From Ornithinibacillus halophilus (lineage in GTDB: Bacteria > Bacillota > Bacilli > Bacillales > Amphibacillaceae): a DNA stretch of 64,000 nucleotides. The stretch spans positions 1-64,000 of the forward strand of contig NZ_FQVW01000011.1 of assembly GCF_900129485.1 (NCBI RefSeq). The letters are read 5' to 3'. This document shows, in pieces, positions 36,263-45,356 of the stretch (positions are counted from its first letter, which is position 1; each line of letters begins with the position of its first letter). The translations under genes and the position numbers were made by a program. The notes beneath the pieces were generated by a model that saw nothing but the letters and a program-made list of their open reading frames with translations, did not search any database and was not told the DNA's origin.

Positions 36263-38665
36263 ATGTACCATCGCAAAAACACTCAGAGTTTCTATTCAAT
36301 GTATAAAAGGCTGCATAAAGATATTGAAACGGAAATAAAAAATTATTCTTCGAATAATTCCTATTTAACATCAGTCTTACTAGATAGATTGATGATTTTG
36401 TTTTTCTTACAAGGAAATAAGGTACTTCCTAAAAATACATTACAAGAAAACTTAAATAACTGTATTAAGGAAAATAAATCATTTCACCATTACCTTGTCC
36501 GATTGCTGGAATTAATAAATACAGAATATAGTAAAAGGAAGTCGTCTGACCTTGATATCCAAAATATTCCTTATTTAAATATTTCAATCCTTAAAGTACC
36601 CACTGAACTAAATAACTTTAATTTAGAGAATGAATTATACCAGTCTATTTTAAAAAAATTTAGTAGATATGTATGGAAGTTTGAAGAAGATAATAAAGCA
36701 CTAACAATTACTCCCTCAGTGCTAGGAAATGTATTTGAAAAATACATTAATCAGAAAGATATGGGGGCATATTATACTGAAGTTGATACAACAAATTATA
36801 TAACTAAAAATACGGTAATATTGGCAGTAATTAATAAGCTAGAAAACAAGGATAAACTTGTTGGCTCAATGATAACAAAGCTAATAAATAACCCAGAAAC
36901 TTTTATTGTAATTGAAAAAAATCATAAGTATAGTTATGAAAAAAGGCATTATCAGTCCATTTTAGTTCAGATTGAAGACGAAGTACGTAAGGGCAATGTA
37001 AAAGACTTTGAAGATTTTGTGAGGCACAACATAGATTTGTTGTCGCTTATAATATCTTCTGTTCAAGAAGAAAGTAGTATTGAACTTTTGGAGGATATTT
37101 ATGAAACATTAAAGGGTATTTCAATTTTGGACCCTACTTGTGGAACGGGAGCCTTTATTATTTCTGCTTTAGATATTATGTTGGAACTTTATAATTCTAT
37201 AGATAATCGTCTTTGTGATATTAATAAGAGTAATTCGCTATCAATTTATAAGGAAACAGAAAACAAGGAATTTAACTTTGCTAAATATTGTATAGAGAAT
37301 AACTTATATGGTGTTGATATAATGGAGGAAAGTATAGAAATATTAAAGACAAGACTATACCTTCGACTACTCAATTGTTTTAAAGATAAGAGTAATATAA
37401 TATCTTTTCCAGAAATTAAGTTGAATTTCAAAAGTGGTAATTCCTTGGTGGGTGAAGTTAAAATAACAGAAAAAGAGATTGATTTAAATGAAATGGATAG
37501 ATTAACCTTTTTAAATTACTCTACACTAGTAAGTGATACAATTAACTTTGAAGAGTGGAAACAAAAGGTAAAACCTTTTCATTGGTATAAGGAATATGAT
37601 GAAATCCTTGAAAATGGGGGATTTGATTGTATTATTGGAAACCCACCCTATATCGAATATTCAAAGGTAAAGAAATTCCAATATGAGCTATTTGGTTATA
37701 AAACTATTAAATGCGGAAATTTGTATGCATTTACTTTAGAACGGTCTTATCAGTTATTAAAAGAAGATGGTATTTTAGGTATGATTGTTCCTATTTCAAT
37801 TATATCAACCCCAAGAATGTCTATTTTACGAGAGCTTTTTGAAGATAATAGTCAATTTGTTTTTTATTCTAATTTCGGAGACAGACCAGGTACGTTATTT
37901 AATGGTGTTCATCAAAAGCTAACTATTGTATTAACCCAGAAAAAGAGTAGTAATTCTAATCAAGCTAAAATATATACATCTAATTATTATCATTGGTATA
38001 AGGATGAGCGTGAAAAATTATTTAGAACACTATATTACCTACCTAATCCTTTTATAAAGAAGGGAGAGAGTTCATATTATAAAATTGGTGATAAGCAACA
38101 AGTAAGTATTATCAATAAAATAAATGAAAATAAACAAACATTAGAACAATTATTGGGTCAGAAAGGTTCGTATAAGATTTATTTGAGTATGAGAATGACT
38201 TTTTGGACAAAAGCCTTTTTAACAGATAAGAAATCTAATGAATTCAAGGAATTTGGTTTCCAAAATGAAACAGATAGTAAAGTAGTTATGGCATTACTCA
38301 ACTCTACTTTATTCTTTATGTACTGGGAATGTATATCAGATTGTTGGCACTTAACAGGTAAAGAATTAAGAAACTTCAAGTTTGATATAGAAAAGCTAGA
38401 TGGAGATATCAAGATTAAACTGGAAAGCCTTGCTGAACAGTTAGAAAATGAGTTAGAACATTCAAAAGTATATATTGGAAGTGTTCAAACCGAATATGAA
38501 TATAGGCATAAAAAATGCAAACATATTATAGACCAAATAGATATGCAAGTAGGGAAACACTATGGATTGACTAAATCTGAATTAGAGTATTTAAAATTTT
38601 ATCAATTGAAGTATAGAATGAGTGACGAACTAGAAACTTATTTGAATGAACTAGGAGGCGAATAA
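36263..38665 (+). CDS. Eco57I-type adenine-N6 DNA methyltransferase
   Basis: 800-residue modification enzyme. A helical N-terminal domain (about 1-160) is followed by GAYYTEVDTTNYITK near 168 (the Y-T pattern before the catalytic domain), the SAM-binding motif I DPTCGTGAF near 289, and the catalytic motif IV NPPY near 459. A C-terminal half of about 300 residues holds target recognition (TaqI-like specificity region) and a coiled coil. I see no nuclease motif in its N-terminus, so it is likely modification only. It ends 1 nt before the C5 methyltransferase start; the two are co-transcribed. Confidence 0.88.
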   Translation: MYHRKNTQSFYSMYKRLHKDIETEIKNYSSNNSYLTSVLLDRLMILFFLQGNKVLPKNTLQENLNNCIKENKSFHHYLVRLLELINTEYSKRKSSDLDIQNIPYLNISILKVPTELNNFNLENELYQSILKKFSRYVWKFEEDNKALTITPSVLGNVFEKYINQKDMGAYYTEVDTTNYITKNTVILAVINKLENKDKLVGSMITKLINNPETFIVIEKNHKYSYEKRHYQSILVQIEDEVRKGNVKDFEDFVRHNIDLLSLIISSVQEESSIELLEDIYETLKGISILDPTCGTGAFIISALDIMLELYNSIDNRLCDINKSNSLSIYKETENKEFNFAKYCIENNLYGVDIMEESIEILKTRLYLRLLNCFKDKSNIISFPEIKLNFKSGNSLVGEVKITEKEIDLNEMDRLTFLNYSTLVSDTINFEEWKQKVKPFHWYKEYDEILENGGFDCIIGNPPYIEYSKVKKFQYELFGYKTIKCGNLYAFTLERSYQLLKEDGILGMIVPISIISTPRMSILRELFEDNSQFVFYSNFGDRPGTLFNGVHQKLTIVLTQKKSSNSNQAKIYTSNYYHWYKDEREKLFRTLYYLPNPFIKKGESSYYKIGDKQQVSIINKINENKQTLEQLLGQKGSYKIYLSMRMTFWTKAFLTDKKSNEFKEFGFQNETDSKVVMALLNSTLFFMYWECISDCWHLTGKELRNFKFDIEKLDGDIKIKLESLAEQLENELEHSKVYIGSVQTEYEYRHKKCKHIIDQIDMQVGKHYGLTKSELEYLKFYQLKYRMSDELETYLNELGGE

Positions 38666-38666
38666 A

Positions 38667-39884
38667 TTGAACGTTATTGACCTTTTTGCTGGGGCTGGAG
38701 GTTTTTCTGCAGGGTTTAAAAGGGCAGGGTACAATATCATTCTTGCTAATGAAATTGATAAACAAATTGCATATACCTATCAAAAAAACTTTAAAGATAC
38801 ACTGATGATAAATGAGGATATCCAAAATCTTGCTGAGAATTTCGATGAATTAGTAAATCAAAACCTTGCAGAGAACTTTAGTAATAAAGAAGAAATACTA
38901 CAGGGTTTGCAAAATATAGATGTTGTTATTGGTGGTCCCCCTTGTCAAGGATTTAGTATGGCTGGTGGAAGAATTCGTAAAAAGAACGCATTTCTTGAAG
39001 ACCCAAGAAATTATCTCTTTAAGTTTTATTTTAAAATCATTCAGCGTTTTGAGCCTAAATACTTTGTTATTGAAAATGTACCTGGAATGAAAAGCTTAAA
39101 AAATGGTCTTATACTTGAGGAAATAATAAATACTTTTGAAGACGAGTCTAATTTCAAAAATGGAAGATACTATCTTACTACAAAAGTTGTTTCTGCAGAC
39201 GAGTTTGGTGTTCCACAGGCTCGTAAAAGATTTATAATTATTGGTTCGAAGTTTGCTGAGGTTGATATGGATATGGGTTTGAAAGTTGTGAAGAGGAATA
39301 TGCAATTGATTGACAAAAAACGTTTCGAAAAAAACACTTTATATGATGCTATTTCTGATTTAAATTACCTAGAGCATTCTGAAGGAAGTATTGAACAAGA
39401 TTACCTTTTGGAGCCTGTTTCATATTATCAATTAGCAAGACGGTCTAATTCAGAAACTTTATATAATCACATTGCTTCTAAACATAATGATATTGCCTTA
39501 TCAAGAATAAAGCAAATCAAGCCAGGTCAAAACTATAAAGATTTAAAGGATGTTGAAAAAATAAAATCTGTTCATAGTGGTTCTTACGGAAGATTGGAAT
39601 GGAACAAAGTTGCAATGACTATTACTACAAGATTTGATACCCCATCTGCGGGAAGAGTAATTCATCCAGAAAGACACAGGGCACTAACGCCACGTGAAGC
39701 TGCTAGAATCCAGTCTTTTGACGATGATTTTATTTTCTATGGTAATAAAACATCCATTGGGACACAAATTGGTAATGCTGTACCACCTTTATTAGCAGAG
39801 GTATTGGGGAATTTGATTAAGTATGATTATGAAATGTTATCAAAGGATAAAAAATATACTGAATTGCAGACTGTTGATATATAA
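38667..39884 (+). CDS. DNA (cytosine-5-)-methyltransferase
   Basis: 405 residues with the ordered C5 motifs: I (DLFAGAGGFSAGFKRAGY, at the N-terminus), IV with the catalytic Cys (GGPPCQGFS near 88), VI (FVIENVPG near 135), VIII (VPQARKRFIIIG), IX (RALTPREAARIQSF) and X (QIGNAVPP). The target recognition domain is the 245-330 region. The start is TTG 38667 after AGGAGG, inside the same operon as the m6A enzyme. It is followed by a terminator. Confidence 0.95.
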   Translation: MNVIDLFAGAGGFSAGFKRAGYNIILANEIDKQIAYTYQKNFKDTLMINEDIQNLAENFDELVNQNLAENFSNKEEILQGLQNIDVVIGGPPCQGFSMAGGRIRKKNAFLEDPRNYLFKFYFKIIQRFEPKYFVIENVPGMKSLKNGLILEEIINTFEDESNFKNGRYYLTTKVVSADEFGVPQARKRFIIIGSKFAEVDMDMGLKVVKRNMQLIDKKRFEKNTLYDAISDLNYLEHSEGSIEQDYLLEPVSYYQLARRSNSETLYNHIASKHNDIALSRIKQIKPGQNYKDLKDVEKIKSVHSGSYGRLEWNKVAMTITTRFDTPSAGRVIHPERHRALTPREAARIQSFDDDFIFYGNKTSIGTQIGNAVPPLLAEVLGNLIKYDYEMLSKDKKYTELQTVDI

Positions 39885-39906
39885 ATCAACAGTCTTATTT
39901 TTTTGG
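39869..39906 (+). terminator. Terminator after the two methyltransferases
   Basis: GACTGTTGAT pairs with ATCAACAGTC around ATATAA, then TTATTTTTTT. The C5 methyltransferase stop codon lies in the loop. It allows the restriction genes to be transcribed separately. Confidence 0.82.
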
Positions 39907-39958
39907 TTAAGAAAAGCTATGAATGTTTTAATAAATATCCATTTTTATTACTAACAGT

Positions 39959-39987
39959 TTGAAGGTTATGTGAATTAGTGCTAGGAT
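39959..39987 (+). promoter_or_regulatory. Promoter of the restriction genes
   Basis: TTGAAG (39959-39964), a 17-bp spacer and TAGGAT (39982-39987), 39 bp before the McrB-like start. A separate promoter for restriction fits the usual need to express methylation first. Confidence 0.5.
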
Positions 39988-40025
39988 AATTTTTAGATAG
40001 GGCTTTTTTAAGGAGGTACTGATAA

Positions 40026-41819
40026 ATGCCAATGAATTTAATGGATAAAATTAGTGAGCTTGACCATTTAGAAAAAGACGCTTGCTGGTATATTGTTAGA
40101 CAAGAGCTATCTTTTTGGAAACAGTGTTATGCCGTGTCTATTCTTGAAGAGTACAAGGGGAATAATCGTGGCTTAAACTTATTGGATTTCTTTGAGAAAA
40201 GAGCTAATGAGATTGCGAAAGAAAAAGGGTTTGAATCTTTTATTACAACTCATAGAATGTTGTATAATGCATATTATTATGGATTATTAAAAAAAGTTAG
40301 CAGAGATTATGAAGACGCTGAACCAACTAATGTATATCACTCAATTGTTGAACGCTGTGAAGGTGATTTTGAGAACGTTGAATTATACTCTGATATTGTA
40401 GAAATGCAGATTGAGAAGATTTTTATAAGTTCTCGTCTTGATAAGAAATATAATGATATTCGAAGCGATTATAAATTATATCCATTGTTTTTACTATTAA
40501 AAGTTATAGTAGAAATAGGTCAAATTACAGGAGAGTACAATATCTCTTTGGAAGAATTTAGAACATTTGTAGGCACTACAAAACAGTATAAAGAATATTT
40601 GCCAACAGTTTTTTACATATTAGAAACAAGAAATAGAATAAATGCTAGTGACTCTGAATTTATTGCTGAATATAATAAAGTAAAATCAAAATTCAACGGT
40701 AATCGCTATAATCAGGTTTTAAGGAACCTACCTTATTTTAATGTTCAGGCTAATTTTATTTCATTGAAAAGAGAATATATTGGTGAGATAAAGGAAAAAT
40801 TACATCAGTTTGAAACTAGAAATTCTAACGACACGAACTACTTGAACTTCCTTTACTCTAATGAGAGTCTTCTTCCTCAACAAGATTTAAACTCATTAGA
40901 ATCTGGATTAAATGAGCTAAACGAAACTAGTATTTCTAAAAGTACTAAATTTAATCGATTAGTTTTTGGTGCGCCTGGAACAGGTAAAAGCTTTCTGTTG
41001 GATGAAGACATAAACAAGTATTTTAAACCCAACAACGTTAAACGTATAACATTTCATAAAAGTATGTCTAATGGTCAATTTGTAGGTACATATAAACCTA
41101 GACCAAAGAAAGAAAACACAGACTTTATAACTTATGAATTTGTACCAGGTGTTTTTACAAAACAGTTAATTAGAGCTTTAAAGAAACCATCTGAAGACTT
41201 TTTAGTTATAATTGAGGAACTAAACCGTGCTGATGCACAAGCAGTTTTTGGGGACATATTCCAATTGTTGGATAGGGAAGATAACGGGGAGAGCAAGTAC
41301 CCGATTGCAATACCCGAAGAAATGTACGATTATTTTGTAGAAAATGATTTGGAAATAGATGAACTGATATTACCATCTAACTTTTACATTTGGACAACTA
41401 TGAATACAGCTGACCAAGGTGTTCAGCCAATAGATACAGCATTTACAAGGAGATTTGACGATTTTGAATATATAAGTATTAATAATAATGAAGAAATTAT
41501 TTCAAATTATAAAGTTAAAATTAATGGAATAGGAATAGTAAATTGGAACAACTTTAGAAGAGAATTGAACAATAGATTACTCGAGTTAAATGTCAAAGAA
41601 GATAAGCTAATTGGAACATTTTTCATTAAAGAAAGGGCATTATTGGATTCAAATGTATTCCAAGAGACATTTAAGAATAAGCTTGTTTTTTACTTGGCAG
41701 AAAATATATTTAAACATAATAAGACTAAACTATTTGTTGAAAACTCCTATAACAAAATTATTGAAACCTATGATAATGACAAAAACATTTTTAATTTTGA
41801 ATATGAGGAAATAGAGTAG
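40026..41819 (+). CDS. McrB-like AAA+ GTPase, restriction subunit
   Basis: 597 residues. The N-terminal part of about 300 residues is unrecognised and may bind DNA. The McrB-type AAA+ motor follows: Walker A GAPGTGKS near 315, Walker B VIIEELNRADAQAVFGD near 393, and sensor segment WTTMNTADQG near 458 with the following TRRF. The MNTAD signature is diagnostic of McrB. It lies directly upstream of an McrC/LlaJI-type nuclease, with adjacent stop and start codons. This layout matches the LlaJI and BsuMI restriction systems, where a nucleotide-driven motor partners the nuclease. Confidence 0.9.
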   Translation: MPMNLMDKISELDHLEKDACWYIVRQELSFWKQCYAVSILEEYKGNNRGLNLLDFFEKRANEIAKEKGFESFITTHRMLYNAYYYGLLKKVSRDYEDAEPTNVYHSIVERCEGDFENVELYSDIVEMQIEKIFISSRLDKKYNDIRSDYKLYPLFLLLKVIVEIGQITGEYNISLEEFRTFVGTTKQYKEYLPTVFYILETRNRINASDSEFIAEYNKVKSKFNGNRYNQVLRNLPYFNVQANFISLKREYIGEIKEKLHQFETRNSNDTNYLNFLYSNESLLPQQDLNSLESGLNELNETSISKSTKFNRLVFGAPGTGKSFLLDEDINKYFKPNNVKRITFHKSMSNGQFVGTYKPRPKKENTDFITYEFVPGVFTKQLIRALKKPSEDFLVIIEELNRADAQAVFGDIFQLLDREDNGESKYPIAIPEEMYDYFVENDLEIDELILPSNFYIWTTMNTADQGVQPIDTAFTRRFDDFEYISINNNEEIISNYKVKINGIGIVNWNNFRRELNNRLLELNVKEDKLIGTFFIKERALLDSNVFQETFKNKLVFYLAENIFKHNKTKLFVENSYNKIIETYDNDKNIFNFEYEEIE

Positions 41820-41828
41820 GTGTCACAA

Positions 41829-43163
41829 ATGAAACCTATCTTTGTAAAAGAATTATTCAGATACAAGTTATCAGATATACAACAAATCTTTAATTGTGAA
41901 AAGGAACTGCTTAATAGTTTCACTAATGATTTAATAAAAAGGAAGATTATTGAAAAAGAAAGTAGTTCTTACAAATTTGCTTATGTGGGTTTCATACAAT
42001 TTCAAGGTAAATTTATTTTTGTTATGCCTAAATTTATACAAGAACATCATTTTGATTTATACTATCCTACTATCGTAAAGTTATTTAAAGAATATAATGA
42101 AAGAGAAAACTTAAATATAGAAGAAGTTGAAACTTTTGGGGACTTTGAAAACGAAGAGTTTTATAATCTGTTTAAAATAGTTCACTTTTTATTACAAGAT
42201 TATGATGAAAATGGTTTATATAATAATGATAAAGTTGAACAGGAACTTAATGGAGACGGTGAGATTGATTGGAATCGTTCGATAGAACAGAATCAATCAT
42301 ATATAAGTGGTCAAAACATAATGTACTTGGATTTTTACACTCAAAAAACAATTAGTGACGAAGAGGATTTTATTAGGAAAGTTCATATGTTTGTTTTAAA
42401 CCAATGTAGTAGTTTTTTGAAAGAATTAGATATACTAGATATTTTAGGTTTTCCAGAAGTAGATTATAATATAGACTTTAATGAACTAGGTGAAGAAGAT
42501 TACATTTTATATAAGATTGACTCGGAGAAGTCAAATCAGTTCTTGGATAGAAAATTAATGTTATTGGATGCACTTTATTATTTTGTTTCAAAGCAAAATT
42601 CCTTTAAGGGTGAGAGTAAGCCTTATTTATTTGGGACTAGGTCTTTTGAAATTATATGGGAAAAGGTTTGTTCATTTGTGTTTAATAATGAATATAATAA
42701 GCTACAAAAGTTTATTCCCAGTCCAGTGTGGAAGGATTATAATACTCTTAAAGAAACTAAAAGGGAAACGCTAATACCAGATATTTTGAGGAAAATTGAT
42801 GTTTATCAGTTGTTCTTTGTGTTTGATGCAAAATATTATACTACTACTTTTAATGAAAATGGAACCTTGATTAATAATGCACCAGGTATAAGTGATATTT
42901 CAAAACAATACTTGTACGAAAAGGTATTTTACAAATACCTTGATATTAAGCATTATTCTTTTTATAATATCTTTTTAATGCCAACAGATGGAACCGACGA
43001 ATTATTTGGTGAAACTAGATTTGAACTATTTGAGGCGTTAGGTCCGATTTTTCTATTAAGACTAAACGCACAAAAAATCTTTTCTATGTATTCAAAAAGA
43101 GAACGGTATGAAGAAGTGTATTTTAAACAACTTTCTACTGCGTTAATTCCTTACAAGGAATAA
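41829..43163 (+). CDS. LlaJI/McrC-like restriction endonuclease subunit
   Basis: 444 residues. The N-terminal half resembles the LlaJI-type domain (KELFRYKLSDIQQIF, then KFIFVMPKFI). The C-terminal half holds a PD-(D/E)XK core: P-D in LIPDILRK near 317, D-A-K in FVFDAKYYT near 333. The start is ATG 41829 after AGGTG; a GTG at 41820 lies directly after the McrB stop. It would be the cutting subunit loaded by the McrB-like partner. A two-way terminator follows. Confidence 0.85.
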   Translation: MKPIFVKELFRYKLSDIQQIFNCEKELLNSFTNDLIKRKIIEKESSSYKFAYVGFIQFQGKFIFVMPKFIQEHHFDLYYPTIVKLFKEYNERENLNIEEVETFGDFENEEFYNLFKIVHFLLQDYDENGLYNNDKVEQELNGDGEIDWNRSIEQNQSYISGQNIMYLDFYTQKTISDEEDFIRKVHMFVLNQCSSFLKELDILDILGFPEVDYNIDFNELGEEDYILYKIDSEKSNQFLDRKLMLLDALYYFVSKQNSFKGESKPYLFGTRSFEIIWEKVCSFVFNNEYNKLQKFIPSPVWKDYNTLKETKRETLIPDILRKIDVYQLFFVFDAKYYTTTFNENGTLINNAPGISDISKQYLYEKVFYKYLDIKHYSFYNIFLMPTDGTDELFGETRFELFEALGPIFLLRLNAQKIFSMYSKRERYEEVYFKQLSTALIPYKE

Positions 43164-43195
43164 TTTTGATAAAGGCAATCTTTTCTATTAAAATC

Positions 43196-43228
43196 TAAAA
43201 GGTAAGGAAAATCCCTTACCTTTTTTAC
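43196..43228. terminator. Bidirectional terminator between restriction genes and integrase
   Basis: AAAAGGTAAGG pairs with CCTTACCTTTT around AAAATC, with A and T tracts outside. It serves two converging genes. Confidence 0.87.
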
Positions 43229-43233
43229 TACAT

Positions 43234-44115
43234 TTAAATCTCGGATATAGTGTCTATATACTTTCTTTTATCCTTATCACTGGCTGTTAGATACCTTGCA
43301 CTTGTCTGAACACTACTATGTCCCATTAAATTTGCAAGAGCTGAAAGGGGGATATTGGCTTGTTGTATTAATGAATTCGCATAGGTTGCTCTTAAACGAA
43401 CACAATATAACTTTATACCAATATTTTTTCCTATATTTTCAACAATTCGTTGAACTGCTCTTGTTTCCAAGTATCCTTGTCTTTGAGATGTAAAAACAAA
43501 ATTGCTCCTAATATGATAAACTTTTTCTGATTTGTTTCTCTCTTCTAACCATTCATTTAGGGCTTTATATGCGTCTTTGGGAATAGGGATATATCGACTT
43601 TTATTTTGTTTTGAATTTTTAACCAGTAAAGTAGGTTCTTTTTCATCTAAAAAAATATCATTTAGCATAAGATTGCAGACCTCAGTTGGTCTTAATCCTG
43701 TTTTTAGCATTAGCATTACAATGCAATAATTCCTTTTATTACTATTAGATGCTTGTCTTATAACTTTCAGTTCTTCAGCTCTAGTAAGATATTGACTTTT
43801 TATATTGTCCTCAACTCTTTGCAATCTAACATTTTTTGCAGGATTTAATTTTATCAAGCCACTTTCAAAAAGAAATCCATAAAATGTTTTTATAGCTGAA
43901 AGCCGTTGATTAACAGTAGCAGGTGAATACCTTTCTAATAAGTAATTACGATAATCCTTTATCTCCCTTATTGCTACAATAAATAAATTACTAATATCCT
44001 TCTCATTATTAACCCAAGTGGAGAATTTTTTAATTGTCTCCAAATAACTCTTAATGGTATTTTCACTTTTATCTAGCTCTTCTAGATATAGTTTGAAATC
44101 TTTATAATAATTCAT
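43234..44115 (-). CDS. Tyrosine recombinase (XerC/D-like) lacking one catalytic His
   Basis: 293 residues: a SAM-like core-binding domain (about 1-85) and a catalytic domain. Catalytic residues seen are Arg in KTGLRPTEV, Lys in the SKQNKSRYIPI turn, Arg in VRLRATYANSL, His in LMGHSSVQTS and Tyr in ARYLT. The usual His of the HxxR motif is Val, so activity may be lowered. The protein could be a second integrase of the island or a resolvase. No tRNA or obvious att site is adjacent. Confidence 0.85.
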   Translation of the reverse strand: MNYYKDFKLYLEELDKSENTIKSYLETIKKFSTWVNNEKDISNLFIVAIREIKDYRNYLLERYSPATVNQRLSAIKTFYGFLFESGLIKLNPAKNVRLQRVEDNIKSQYLTRAEELKVIRQASNSNKRNYCIVMLMLKTGLRPTEVCNLMLNDIFLDEKEPTLLVKNSKQNKSRYIPIPKDAYKALNEWLEERNKSEKVYHIRSNFVFTSQRQGYLETRAVQRIVENIGKNIGIKLYCVRLRATYANSLIQQANIPLSALANLMGHSSVQTSARYLTASDKDKRKYIDTISEI

Positions 44116-44321
44116 TTTGCCACTCCTTTTTAATTGACTATATTATATGACAAGTTATACCTCTGTTTTATATGTTGAGTTTCCTCATTAAGCACTGAAT
44201 TCTAACACTAAAATAGTTTTTTAAAAAATCTCTAGACGTATAATATTAATTATCTGATTAGTTATGGACACACGTATGTAAGAGGGATAAGTGGTTATTA
44301 TAATTTTCAATAAAAAAGGTA

Positions 44322-44350
44322 TTGACAATACTAAAACTATGTGGTAAATT
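44322..44350 (+). promoter_or_regulatory. Promoter of a candidate RNA gene
   Basis: Perfect TTGACA (44322-44327), a 17-bp spacer and TAAATT (44345-44350). The start would be near 44357, in front of a highly structured gene-free stretch that ends at an intrinsic terminator. Confidence 0.65.
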
Positions 44351-44356
44351 TTTTGT

Positions 44357-44669
44357 ACGCTATAAAAATATTATATGGCGAAATTAAACTTGTTGGGAGA
44401 GTGGAATATAGAATAAATACAAAGTAATAATATTTTTATAATACTAAGTTTTCCTATTGTCTTAATGTCGATTGACATTATGATATGCAATCGTAATAAG
44501 TATTTTTACGATATTACAATCAAATCAATTTAGAACTAAGAATCCGTAGATAGGCAGAGGTATGCCCATTTACAGGATTGGCAATTGATTTGATTTATGC
44601 ATTAAGACAAAAGGAAAGCTTGGTATTTTTTATTTGCCAAGGGTTCCGTTTAGTCGGAGCCCTTTTTTT
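44357..44669 (+). ncRNA. Candidate structured non-coding RNA (about 310 nt)
   Basis: Bounded by a promoter and a terminator. An outer stem TTGTCTTAATG/CATTAAGACAA (44457-44467, 44600-44610) closes a multi-branch loop. Inside it lie CGATTG/CAATCG (44469-44474, 44488-44493), GTAATA/TATTAC (44493-44498, 44512-44517) and a 13-bp stem AATCAAATCAATT/AATTGATTTGATT (44518-44530, 44583-44595). The last stem contains nested AATCC/GGATT and GGCA/TGCC. A CTTGG/CCAAG hairpin precedes the terminator. The arms follow one another almost without gaps. No reading frame; no known family recognised. Confidence 0.62.
44641..44669 (+). terminator. Terminator of the candidate RNA
   Basis: GGGTTCCG pairs with CGGAGCCC (one G-T pair) around TTTAGT and is followed by seven T. 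Confidence 0.88.
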
Positions 44670-44689
44670 GTACCTTTTAAAACAGAATA

Positions 44690-44850
44690 TTGAAAGTTTG
44701 TGTGCAATTTGCGACAAAACTCTTAACCGAGATTAAGCGAATGGTAAGCCCCCAGTGGGTATATAGCCAAGACCCTTTCTAAAGAGAAGGTGAGCCACAC
44801 TAGCAGAAGTAAGAGAAACTGAAATGGAATAACCTTAAAAATAATAAACA
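44690..44850 (+). promoter_or_regulatory. Possible structured leader of a small-gene operon
   Basis: The 190 bp before the next gene contain several short stems: CTTAA/TTAAG, TGG..CCC / GGG..CCA near 44740-44770, and CCTTTCT/AGAGAAGG near 44774-44792. The composition is less AT-rich than around it. It may be a 5' leader with a regulatory role, but it matches no riboswitch class I know. Confidence 0.35.
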
Positions 44851-44865
44851 TAGGAGTGGTTAGAA

Positions 44866-45261
44866 ATGAATGAACAATATAATAACATATCTGAGGTATT
44901 GGAAGAAGTTGTTGAATCAATTAGAAAACCAATATTTGAAGGAAAAACACTAGAAGAGATTTTTGCGATATATAAATTAATGAAATTTGAAAATAAGCTT
45001 AGTGAATCTATAAGCGAAGAAAATTCTAAAAAACTTATACAAAAAGCTGGAAATTACTTTGGAGAAACTTTACTAGAAGTCTTCCCAAGCAGTCAATGGT
45101 CTGAGGAAAAAGAAAATGTAGTAGAAATACCATTAACTGAAAGGTATGTATTGGAAGTATCTGTTGAGAATGCTGCTATAAATTATTTAGAAAGAAATTC
45201 AACTAGTTTTTCGGAGGCATACAAAGAAATACTTGAAGTGATTACTAATACAAAAATATAG
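44866..45261 (+). CDS. Hypothetical protein (131 aa)
   Basis: ATG after AGGAGTGG. Acidic, helical protein starting MNEQYNNISEVLEEVVESIR. No family recognised. It is the first of three small genes that precede the serine recombinase; a possible structured leader lies upstream. Confidence 0.6.
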   Translation: MNEQYNNISEVLEEVVESIRKPIFEGKTLEEIFAIYKLMKFENKLSESISEENSKKLIQKAGNYFGETLLEVFPSSQWSEEKENVVEIPLTERYVLEVSVENAAINYLERNSTSFSEAYKEILEVITNTKI

Positions 45262-45262
45262 A

Positions 45263-45286
45263 AAGTGGGGGCTTAGTCCCCCAAAA
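45263..45286 (+). other. Small GC-rich hairpin between genes
   Basis: GGGGG and CCCCC pair around CTTAGT right after a stop codon, without a T-run. It may protect an mRNA 3' end or reduce read-through to the next gene. Confidence 0.5.
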
Positions 45287-45356
45287 GATAAATATCGTAT
45301 AAATCATTTTGCTGTTTTCATTGTTATAAATAAATAAGGAAAGAGTGATATAAATA

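Noticed and set aside
44690-44850. A known riboswitch or self-splicing intron before the 44866 gene
   Set aside because: I looked for c-di-GMP, preQ1, T-box and group I/II intron core motifs and found none.
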